6,799 bases of DNA, from contig DQVL01000047.1 of the NCBI GenBank assembly GCA_015661745.1, forward strand, positions 1 to 6,799. The letters run 5' to 3'. This document shows positions 1 through 5,072 of this stretch, one piece after another (the stretch's first letter is position 1; every line of letters begins with the position of its first letter). The DNA comes from Thermoprotei archaeon (lineage in GTDB: Archaea > Thermoproteota > Nitrososphaeria > Geothermarchaeales > JDFR-13). The notes beneath the pieces are model-generated. The model ran no database searches. It worked only from the letters and a program-made list of their open reading frames with translations, and was not told the origin of the DNA. The translations under genes and the position numbers were made by a program.

Positions 1-436
1 CCTCATCAAGAAGATCCACTGCTTTCCTAGCCATTAAATTAGTAGTTCCTGGAGTAGCGCCTACACCCGGTACAAATAAGACTCTATTATCTATTGCAAT
101 ATTGTTTAGAGAAAGTTGATCATCGTCAGTTGCAACGTCAACACCTGAAACCCCCTCCTCAACAGCCACCTTTGAAACAATATAATCATATTTGAATGGG
201 AGGGCATTAATCACTATATCATGTCCAGACAATACGTGTCTAAGACTATCTAAGTCGTTTACATCAACCTTCACAGCCTTTACACGTTCATCACCTTCTT
301 CCTCCACAAATTCCTTAGCCCTACTAATATTGTAGTCTGCGATGATGATTTCATCAAAGCCGCTTGTCTCTATAAAATCTCTTGAAGCCTCTATACCGAC
401 TGCGCCTACGCCACCAAGTATAACAGCAGAACTCAT
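1..436 (-). CDS. Saccharopine dehydrogenase-like NAD(P)-binding protein (N-terminal part, truncated by window edge)
   Basis: Reading the minus strand from the ATG at 436 gives about 145 open residues that run off the left edge; this is not a broken gene. The protein begins MSSAVILGGVGAVG, a Rossmann dinucleotide-binding loop (GGxGxxG, residues 8-14). An acidic residue ends the second strand (IIIADYN, around residue 34), then comes the strand VKAVKVDVND. A later segment, VINALPFKYD (about residues 75-84), and the PGVGATPGTTNLMA stretch (about 122-135) match the saccharopine dehydrogenase/carboxynorspermidine synthase fold. Family members are usually 350-400 residues, so about 60% lies outside the window. 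Archaeal members often act on substrates other than saccharopine, so lysine metabolism should not be assumed. The fold is secure from sequence; the substrate is unknown. The start is supported by GTGAT four bases upstream, complementary to the 3' end of archaeal 16S rRNA. Confidence 0.85.
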   Translation of the reverse strand, partial: MSSAVILGGVGAVGIEASRDFIETSGFDEIIIADYNISRAKEFVEEEGDERVKAVKVDVNDLDSLRHVLSGHDIVINALPFKYDYIVSKVAVEEGVSGVDVATDDDQLSLNNIAIDNRVLFVPGVGATPGTTNLMARKAVDLLDE

Positions 437-440
437 TTAC

Positions 441-445
441 ATCAC
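441..445 (-). promoter_or_regulatory. Weak Shine-Dalgarno supporting the ATG at 436
   Basis: GTGAT on the minus strand is complementary to the AUCAC of the archaeal 16S rRNA tail and lies four bases before the ATG. It supports the chosen start and a leadered transcript. The match is only five bases. Confidence 0.4.
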
Positions 446-487
446 AATCCAAATTTCTGAGAGGAACATCTAGATTAATTAGAAATA

Positions 488-497
488 TATATTTATA
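488..497 (-). promoter_or_regulatory. Putative TATA box for the saccharopine dehydrogenase-like gene
   Basis: The minus strand reads TATAAATATA here, centred about 56 bases before the ATG at 436. With the usual 25-base spacing, transcription would begin near 466 and leave a leader of about 30 bases. That agrees with the ribosome-binding-like GTGAT at 441-445, which a leaderless gene would not need. This is inference from sequence pattern only. Confidence 0.5.
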
Positions 498-528
498 GGA
501 GATATTGTGTGAAGCTTCATAAAACTAT

Positions 529-981
529 TTATATCTTAGTTATACGCCATTTCTCAACAAGTTTATTTTTATCCAGTATATAGTGTTCCCCTCCCCTCTC
601 GAGTCTATACCCTATATATTGGAGTACAGACGTTAATAGACTTGAGAATATGTAGATAGGACCGGCCATCTCCCTTTTATACATATTTATATCAAATGGA
701 AAATGTACAACTGTTTCAATAGTGGAATTATCTTCATTAAATATGTATTCGATTTTATCAACAATTCTAATTCTACGCATATAGTCACAGAGTCTCTGAA
801 CAGCATGGTTTATCTCCATATCCTCAGTAACCCCTATATCATCTTTTAACTCTTTAAATAGGATCTCACCACTCCTCCATAATACCTCCCAGGAATCCTC
901 TCCAAACCTCTCTATCAACGCTCTATATATCGCATTTATAAATTTGAAGACGAGTGGAAGTTCAACGCCGTTCAACGACAT
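529..981 (-). CDS. Conserved-type hypothetical protein, 150 aa, alpha/beta
   Basis: I do not recognise a family with confidence. The protein is soluble, with no signal peptide or membrane helix. It starts with an amphipathic helical region (residues 8-50, including FGEDSWEVLWRSGEILFKEL). A helix (about 57-72) and two probable beta strands follow (IVDKIEYIFNE around 73-83 and TIETVVHFPFD around 88-98). A second helical stretch (IYIFSSLLTSVLQYIGYRL, 109-127) and a charged tail end it. The order of a helical bundle plus strands, with a Gly in a 'WRSGEILFKEL' helix, loosely recalls small-molecule-binding V4R-like domains. However, the conserved cysteines of that family are missing, and the only Cys is residue 65. 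The start at 981 fits a TATA-like element about 30 bases upstream, implying a very short leader. A gap of 55 bases with its own promoter separates it from the transporter gene. Confidence 0.7.
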   Translation of the reverse strand: MSLNGVELPLVFKFINAIYRALIERFGEDSWEVLWRSGEILFKELKDDIGVTEDMEINHAVQRLCDYMRRIRIVDKIEYIFNEDNSTIETVVHFPFDINMYKREMAGPIYIFSSLLTSVLQYIGYRLERGGEHYILDKNKLVEKWRITKI

Positions 982-1005
982 TACATCATTTTAATAACAT
1001 CTAAA

Positions 1006-1016
1006 CCTTAAATATG
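1006..1016 (-). promoter_or_regulatory. Putative TATA box for the 150-aa hypothetical gene
   Basis: The minus strand reads CATATTTAAGG, centred about 30 bases upstream of the ATG at 981. Transcription should begin within a few bases of the start codon, giving a leaderless or nearly leaderless mRNA. There is no Shine-Dalgarno-like purine block in front of the ATG, which is consistent. Confidence 0.45.
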
Positions 1017-1036
1017 TTTCATTTAGATTCATACAT

Positions 1037-2431
1037 CTATTGTAAAACATATCCACGTAGATAGACTATATATAGGGCAAATAAAGTTACTATTATAGCT
1101 AGTGGAAGACCCATCTTCAGCCACTCACCCAGGGTCAAAGCCTTTAAACGCCTTTTCTCCAATAATCCAAGCATCACAAGACTTGCAGAGGTACCTATAG
1201 GGGTTGCTAATGCAGCGAATACACCGGAGAATAGGATTCCAAACCATATAAAATATGTATCTATACCTAAAGTTGTTAATTCTCTAATAATTGGTGATAT
1301 AGTAGCTACAGTTAATACATTATCAAGCAGTGGACTTAATACTGCTGTAATGGCAGATATATACATAAATAGAGCCTCGGGATTGCCGCCTGATAGATTA
1401 ACTAGGTAGGTAGTTATTGCATTTATAACCCCCACATATTTAAGAGAACCAACTAGGCTGAAGAACGTCATCAGAAATACTAGGGTCTGCCAATCAACTC
1501 TATGGAGAAATATTCCTAGCCCTGCCTCCCCTTCAAAAGCGATAATGTATGAAGCTGCTATTAGAGCCACGGAAACCAATATTAATTTAGGTTCCACTTC
1601 TATACCAAATGAATTTAGTAAGGAAGCTATCTCACCATGAATAATTATAGGTATCAATACGGATAAGAAGATAGCTGTAGATTTCCTTGTATTAACAGCT
1701 TCTCTAGATAATAATTCTACAATCTCTTTAACATCAACTTCCTTCATTTTGTGATGCAGTTTTTCTAGATCCCCCTTTAACATGAGGAATGTATATGATA
1801 TTAGAATTAACAATGCGGTTACTGTAATCGGAGTCGCCCATACAAAAAAGTCAAACATCGTTAATCCTCCGTTAAATGCAACTAATATAGCGACTGGATT
1901 CCCCATTACCGTTGCGGTACCACCTATAATCACACTATATGTTATTGGAAGAAGAAATTTTCTCGGTTCAACCTTATATATAGAGGATAATTCCAAAACT
2001 ATAACACTCATAAATAGGATGGCGGTTACCTCATCAACCATAGCGGCAAACATACCCCCCAAAAATATGAGGACTGCATAAAATCTCCTTGGATACCCAT
2101 GTAAATATGGAATCAACTTAGATATTAAATACTCAAAATAATTTGTCTCCTCCAGATACCCGACTACAACCATCATACCAAGTAGGAAGAGGATGATATC
2201 CATATGCATAAATTCAAGGAATAACTCGAAGGGGAGGATATTAAGGACAAATGCTATGGCAAGACCGAATACACCAGCCGCCAACCTCCTTTTCCACATA
2301 AATAATGTTGTAGATATTACAAATGCAATTATTGTGATGGCAACAATAGATCTATTGTCTAGACCTATATTATATAGTATTAATGAGACGGTTAATGGTA
2401 TTATGGCTGGGAGATAACTACCTATCCTCAT
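1037..2431 (-). CDS. ArsB/NhaD-type (SLC13/ion transporter superfamily) integral membrane transporter, 464 aa
   Basis: This is a polytopic membrane protein of the usual length for the family, with about ten or more hydrophobic segments. It shows the two-repeat layout of the ArsB/NhaD/pink-eyed-dilution group. Repeat 1 has the broken-helix region with MVDEVTAILF (131-140), then GGTATVMGNPVAILVAF (170-186), close to the family's GGTAT-x-x-G-D/N-P signature. This is followed by LTMFDFFVWATP (190-201). A charged cytoplasmic loop lies at about 219-250 (LEKLHHKMKEVDVKEIVELL). Repeat 2 begins with VDWQTLVFLMTFFSLVG (312-328) and has SPLLDNVLTVATISP (366-380) and ATPIGTSASLVMLG (409-422). Such proteins move small anions (arsenite, dicarboxylates) or exchange Na+/H+. 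The substrate cannot be fixed from sequence, and no arsenic genes lie beside it. The start is supported by a TATA box 28 bases upstream. Confidence 0.9.
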   Translation of the reverse strand: MRIGSYLPAIIPLTVSLILYNIGLDNRSIVAITIIAFVISTTLFMWKRRLAAGVFGLAIAFVLNILPFELFLEFMHMDIILFLLGMMVVVGYLEETNYFEYLISKLIPYLHGYPRRFYAVLIFLGGMFAAMVDEVTAILFMSVIVLELSSIYKVEPRKFLLPITYSVIIGGTATVMGNPVAILVAFNGGLTMFDFFVWATPITVTALLILISYTFLMLKGDLEKLHHKMKEVDVKEIVELLSREAVNTRKSTAIFLSVLIPIIIHGEIASLLNSFGIEVEPKLILVSVALIAASYIIAFEGEAGLGIFLHRVDWQTLVFLMTFFSLVGSLKYVGVINAITTYLVNLSGGNPEALFMYISAITAVLSPLLDNVLTVATISPIIRELTTLGIDTYFIWFGILFSGVFAALATPIGTSASLVMLGLLEKRRLKALTLGEWLKMGLPLAIIVTLFALYIVYLRGYVLQ

Positions 2432-2453
2432 ACCTTAAAAGAAATTGCCCCTG

Positions 2454-2464
2454 TATATTTAAAA
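2454..2464 (-). promoter_or_regulatory. Putative TATA box for the transporter gene
   Basis: The minus strand reads TTTTAAATATA, centred about 28 bases before the ATG at 2431, so the transcript should begin at or next to the start codon. This suggests the transporter has its own promoter and is not simply read through from the CBS gene upstream. Confidence 0.5.
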
Positions 2465-2517
2465 TTATTTAATTACCATATATTTTCAATCTAACACCAC
2501 AGTATATATAAATATAT

Positions 2518-2937
2518 TTACATATACCATGTTAAATCACTTAACAACATAAGTAGATCTAAAACCTTCTTGAATAGTGTGGTCTGTGTAACCCTACCAA
2601 TCACTCTACCCTCATCCACCACATATACCCTTCTAATATCATTCACCGCCATCAACTCCATCGCTCTAGCTACTGGCTCATCAGGAGCAACTGTTATGAT
2701 TGGTGAAGACATGATCTCAGCGACTCTCACACCATCTAGATTCATACCCTTAGCTATAACCTTTTTAATAATATCTCGTTCAGTCACCACCCCAACCGGC
2801 AATCCCTCTCTACTAACTAATAGGCTCCATACACCCTTCTCCACCATAGTCTTCAGAGCGTCTCTACATGTTGTTGACTCATCAACCATATATATCTTAT
2901 CATCCATCACATCCTTAACCCTCAAGGATATCCTCAT
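2518..2937 (-). CDS. Stand-alone tandem CBS-domain protein, 139 aa
   Basis: The protein is a single CBS pair (Bateman module) with nothing fused to it. CBS1 covers about residues 7-63, starting VKDVM and containing the signature PVGVVTERDIIKKV (47-60). CBS2 covers about 72-126, starting VAEIMSSP and ending with RVIGRVTQTTLFKKV (111-125). The linker is short. Such proteins bind adenine nucleotides (AMP, ATP, SAM) in the cleft between the repeats, usually as dimers, and act as regulatory sensors in the cytoplasm. Their partners are generally unknown in archaea. A hydrophobic C-terminal helix (LDLLMLLSDLTWYM) extends past CBS2 and may serve in dimerisation or partner docking; that is inference. 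The transporter follows on the same strand after 86 bases, so it could be a target, but each gene has its own promoter. It is divergent from the DNA glycosylase gene. Confidence 0.93.
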   Translation of the reverse strand: MRISLRVKDVMDDKIYMVDESTTCRDALKTMVEKGVWSLLVSREGLPVGVVTERDIIKKVIAKGMNLDGVRVAEIMSSPIITVAPDEPVARAMELMAVNDIRRVYVVDEGRVIGRVTQTTLFKKVLDLLMLLSDLTWYM

Positions 2938-2960
2938 CTAGGACACCAAAATTAATATTG

Positions 2961-2985
2961 GCTATAAAAATTTAAATTATAAAGA
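2961..2985. promoter_or_regulatory. Shared AT-rich divergent promoter core between the CBS gene and the DNA glycosylase gene
   Basis: The 50-base gap between two divergent start codons holds one AT-rich element. On the minus strand TTTTTATA (2963-2970) is centred 29 bases before the CBS start at 2937, an ideal archaeal distance. On the plus strand the same bases read CTATAAAA, centred only about 22 bases before the glycosylase ATG at 2988, which is short. The glycosylase may instead use the weaker AATTAATATT at 2950-2959. The two promoters must overlap, so TBP binding could be mutually exclusive. Confidence 0.5.
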
Positions 2986-2987
2986 GG

Positions 2988-3605
2988 ATGAGAATATCCA
3001 GAAATTATGGCCAAATAATTGAAAAGAGTTTTTATGAGCCGAGGCCTGATATAGTAGCCAAAAAAATTCTTGGTAAGATACTCCTTAGGATAGAAGGGGA
3101 TATTTTGATGGGGGGTATGATTACAGAGGTAGAGGCATATTTTGGACCTGAAGACCCAGCCTCCAGGGCATCAAAAAAGGGGTGGATAGGGGAGGCTATG
3201 AAGAGGGATCCAGGATATACACTAGTTTATATGGTACATGGATATTGGCTATTAAATATTGTAACTACATTAGGGGGGGCTGGGGCGGTCTTAATAAGGG
3301 GTATAGAGCCTCTAATAGGTATCGAGCATATGAGGAGGTATAGAGGGGTATTCAAGAAAAATATTTTAACATCAGGACCCGGAAGATTAACTAGAGCCCT
3401 CAATATTACAAAGGAGTTGGATAACATACCTGTATATAATGTAGAGTCATGTATACAGATATTGGATTATCTAGATATAGATGAATATGATATTGAGAGG
3501 AGTCATAGGATCGGAGTATCTAAAGACCTTCATGAACCATATAGATTTTATATAAAGTCATTTATAGATAAGGGTTTAACCATAGATAAGGGTCTTAGAC
3601 ATTAA
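2988..3605 (+). CDS. Alkyladenine / 3-methyladenine DNA glycosylase (AAG/MPG family), 205 aa
   Basis: This base-excision-repair enzyme removes alkylated or deaminated purines (3-methyladenine, hypoxanthine and similar) from DNA. The sequence follows the AAG fold throughout. The N-terminal FYEPRPDIVAKKILGKILLR (15-34) matches the family opening. ITEVEAYFGPEDPASRAS (45-62) carries the catalytic Glu49 and the intercalating Tyr51, equivalent to human E125 and Y127. YTLVYMVHGYWLLNIVTT (77-94) includes the conserved Asn90. AVLIRGIEP (100-108) has the conserved Arg, and SGPGRLTRALNI (129-140) is the GPGKL-type motif. The histidine usually found in the substrate pocket (human H136) is Arg60 here. The length is normal. 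The C-terminus ends in a duplicated IDKGL unit. The ATG at 2988 is the only usable start before the conserved domain. AGAGG directly abuts it, too close for a normal ribosome site, so a leaderless message is likely. Confidence 0.93.
   Translation: MRISRNYGQIIEKSFYEPRPDIVAKKILGKILLRIEGDILMGGMITEVEAYFGPEDPASRASKKGWIGEAMKRDPGYTLVYMVHGYWLLNIVTTLGGAGAVLIRGIEPLIGIEHMRRYRGVFKKNILTSGPGRLTRALNITKELDNIPVYNVESCIQILDYLDIDEYDIERSHRIGVSKDLHEPYRFYIKSFIDKGLTIDKGLRH
3564..3593 (+). repeat. Short in-frame tandem duplication at the 3' end of the glycosylase gene
   Basis: The 12-mer ATAGATAAGGGT occurs at 3564-3575 and again, perfectly, at 3582-3593. The period is 18 bases, that is six codons. It encodes IDKGLT followed by IDKGLR, then His and the stop. 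The period keeps the reading frame, and the unit sits beyond the conserved catalytic domain, so it is probably a recent slippage duplication that is tolerated in the tail. Confidence 0.7.
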
Positions 3606-3626
3606 AGATGGTAATATAATATATAC

Positions 3627-3634
3627 TTTATAAT
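3627..3634 (+). promoter_or_regulatory. Possible TATA box for the radical SAM gene
   Basis: TTTATAAT lies about 46 bases before the ATG at 3677, which would start transcription near 3656 and leave a leader of about 20 bases. No Shine-Dalgarno is visible in that leader. A second AT-rich stretch nearer the gene (CATATACATATTAAAT, 3655-3670) is an alternative, though rather close to the start. The choice is uncertain. Confidence 0.3.
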
Positions 3635-3676
3635 GAGAATTTTCAATAGAGTTGCATATACATATTAAATATTGAT

Positions 3677-4636
3677 ATGATATTAAATAGATTTGTAGGC
3701 GGTCCAATAAATGAACCTAGGCTAAAAAAGGTGTATTTAATCAATAATTTTGAGTATACAACATGTAATTACATGTGTAAATATTGTTTCCTTGGTAAGA
3801 TATCGAGGGATTCATGCCCAGTCTACCAGAGTAGATTGTCACGTATTGAGAGGCAGGTTGAGGAATATATTGGCAAATACGGTTTGAGAAGTGTCAAGTC
3901 AATACTCATTTCACCAATTGGAGAGCCTACACTCGATCCTAATCTACCGACTTTATTAAAGTATATGAAATCATATGGAGTGCCTGTAGCTATATACACC
4001 AATGGCTCGAGACTAGTTGAAGACAGGATATTTAAACTATTAAAGCAGTTTGATATAGTCACAGTGAAATTTGATACCTTAAGAATTGATGTAATAGAAA
4101 ATCTGAATAAACCAAATATCAAATTGGATCCTGAAAAGATATATTATAACTTGGTTAAGTTTAGGAGGGAGTACCGTGGAAAGCTATATTTAGATGTAAT
4201 GTTAGTAGATGGATACAACGACTATAGAGAGGATCTAGATGAACTTATAGCCGCTATAAAAACGATTAATCCAAATAAAGTATTCTTAAACACTCCCTAC
4301 TACCCTAATAGGGGAGGGGCTAGACCACCAAGAAATGGTACAATATCCTATATATATTCTAGGCTGACTAAATTCATGCCTAATAGAGTAGAGATTATAG
4401 ATTATCTACCAGAGCCATATTCAAATAAGAAGATTGAGGATCCAATTGAAGAATTTATCTATTTATCTACAGTTAATCCGATGACTGTCGAGGATGCATA
4501 TGAATATTTCAAGATGTTTGGTTTAGACCCTGAGGAGACACTTGAGGAACTCATTAGATTGGGTGATGTTGAGATCGTTAAGTGGCTGGATAGGGAATAT
4601 GTAATTGCTAATGTAATAGCTAGAAGACTTACATAG
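3677..4636 (+). CDS. Radical SAM protein (COG0731-type) with C-terminal winged-helix-like region, 319 aa
   Basis: The CxxxCxxC cluster motif (TCNYMCKYC, Cys30, Cys34, Cys37) binds the [4Fe-4S] cluster that cleaves S-adenosylmethionine. SPIGEPTLDP (79-88) is the GGEP-like SAM motif with the GEPTL form typical of COG0731, and VAIYTNGS (104-111) follows as the next strand. FDIVTVKFDTL (125-135), YLDVMLVDGYND (171-182) and KVFLNTPYYP (201-210) complete the partial TIM barrel in the same order as COG0731 proteins. That group is related to the tRNA wyosine-forming enzymes but mostly lacks known function. After about residue 265 the region NPMTVEDAYEYFKMFGLDPE through a helix and a strand pair (to about 314) resembles a winged helix. 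An extra Cys47 (RDSCPVYQ) follows the cluster. The substrate is not known. The gene stands 71 bases after the glycosylase and converges on the next gene. Confidence 0.88.
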   Translation: MILNRFVGGPINEPRLKKVYLINNFEYTTCNYMCKYCFLGKISRDSCPVYQSRLSRIERQVEEYIGKYGLRSVKSILISPIGEPTLDPNLPTLLKYMKSYGVPVAIYTNGSRLVEDRIFKLLKQFDIVTVKFDTLRIDVIENLNKPNIKLDPEKIYYNLVKFRREYRGKLYLDVMLVDGYNDYREDLDELIAAIKTINPNKVFLNTPYYPNRGGARPPRNGTISYIYSRLTKFMPNRVEIIDYLPEPYSNKKIEDPIEEFIYLSTVNPMTVEDAYEYFKMFGLDPEETLEELIRLGDVEIVKWLDREYVIANVIARRLT

Positions 4637-4732
4637 AGACGGTTAACATTAGAGTTATAGGTGGATAATAGGATCTTAAATACATGTAATACCATATTTT
4701 ATTGCTGTATACGATTTCCAATGATCTAATAT

Positions 4733-4737
4733 AAAAA
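4733..4737 (-). terminator. T-tract terminator after the small gene downstream of the aldehyde dehydrogenase
   Basis: On the minus strand the stop codon TAA (4742-4740) is followed at once by CC and then TTTTTATATT. Archaeal RNA polymerase terminates on such T-runs without a hairpin. It would end the dehydrogenase transcript inside the 103-base convergent gap and protect the radical SAM gene from antisense transcription. The tract is short (five T), so efficiency is uncertain. Confidence 0.45.
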
Positions 4738-4739
4738 GG

Positions 4740-5072
4740 TTATATGAATGATTTTAGTTGATTGGCAAACTCCATTGATACAGGCTCTACAGCCTCCACC
4801 ACTTCCCTATATACATCATTTATAGCCTTTCTAATCTCTATAGGATCCTTATATTTACGTATCTTATCCAGCTCCACCCAGAAGTCGATTGTATATATTG
4901 GTTCGAGGGTCATCTCAACTATTATGACGTTAGACACCTCCCTCAACCTCTCCCTCCTTTTAACAGATTCTTCAGCCAACTCTATAAGTCCCTTCTCAGT
5001 AAGGAGTTTATAAAGCTCCTCCTCAAAATGGATTATAGTGTTTAATAGTCCTGTAAAAGTATATTTTTTCAT
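4740..5072 (-). CDS. Small uncharacterised helical protein translationally coupled to the aldehyde dehydrogenase, 110 aa
   Basis: I do not recognise the family. From the ATG at 5072 the protein is 110 residues, charged, soluble and mostly helical. It has helices at about 6-26 (TGLLNTIIHFEEELYKLLTE) and about 28-45 (rich in Glu/Lys/Arg). A hydrophobic strand-like piece follows (SNVIIVEMTLEPIYTIDFWVE, 47-67), then two more helices (77-95 and 98-109). There are no cysteines and no signal peptide. The helical start with Glu17, Glu18 and Tyr21 faintly resembles ferritin-like proteins, but the second Glu/His set is not evident, so I do not assign it. A longer reading frame begins with TTG at 5081, but the ATG is better. 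It overlaps the dehydrogenase stop as TAATG and is preceded by GGTGG. This tight coupling suggests a role with the dehydrogenase, such as partner, chaperone or regulator; that is inference. Confidence 0.8.
   Translation of the reverse strand: MKKYTFTGLLNTIIHFEEELYKLLTEKGLIELAEESVKRRERLREVSNVIIVEMTLEPIYTIDFWVELDKIRKYKDPIEIRKAINDVYREVVEAVEPVSMEFANQLKSFI

Noticed and set aside
1..436. Lysine biosynthesis or degradation enzyme
   Set aside because: Only the dinucleotide-binding part is visible and many archaeal relatives are not saccharopine dehydrogenases; no lysine pathway gene is adjacent.
1782..2417. Two open plus-strand frames (1782-2081 and 2193-2417) inside the transporter gene
   Set aside because: They are antisense to a transporter with clear family motifs across the same bases, have no recognisable protein features and no promoter.
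1037..2431. Arsenite resistance pump assignment for the transporter
   Set aside because: The motifs fit the whole ArsB/NhaD/P-protein group, and no arsR, arsA or arsC-like gene is in the window, so arsenite specificity cannot be claimed.
2570..2941. Plus-strand open frame of 123 codons opposite the CBS protein
   Set aside because: The minus strand encodes two complete CBS domains here; the opposite frame is a Ser/Thr/Ile-rich shadow caused by base composition.
3823..4122. Minus-strand open frame opposite the radical SAM gene, and similar ones at 3227-3427, 4459-4695 and (plus strand) 4762-5013
   Set aside because: All lie opposite better supported genes and show no motifs; some extend into intergenic DNA only because that DNA is AT-rich.
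4637..4739. Possible small RNA or tRNA in the convergent gap
   Set aside because: No cloverleaf, conserved tRNA boxes or stable GC-rich stem is visible; the stretch is AT-rich and explained by transcript ends.
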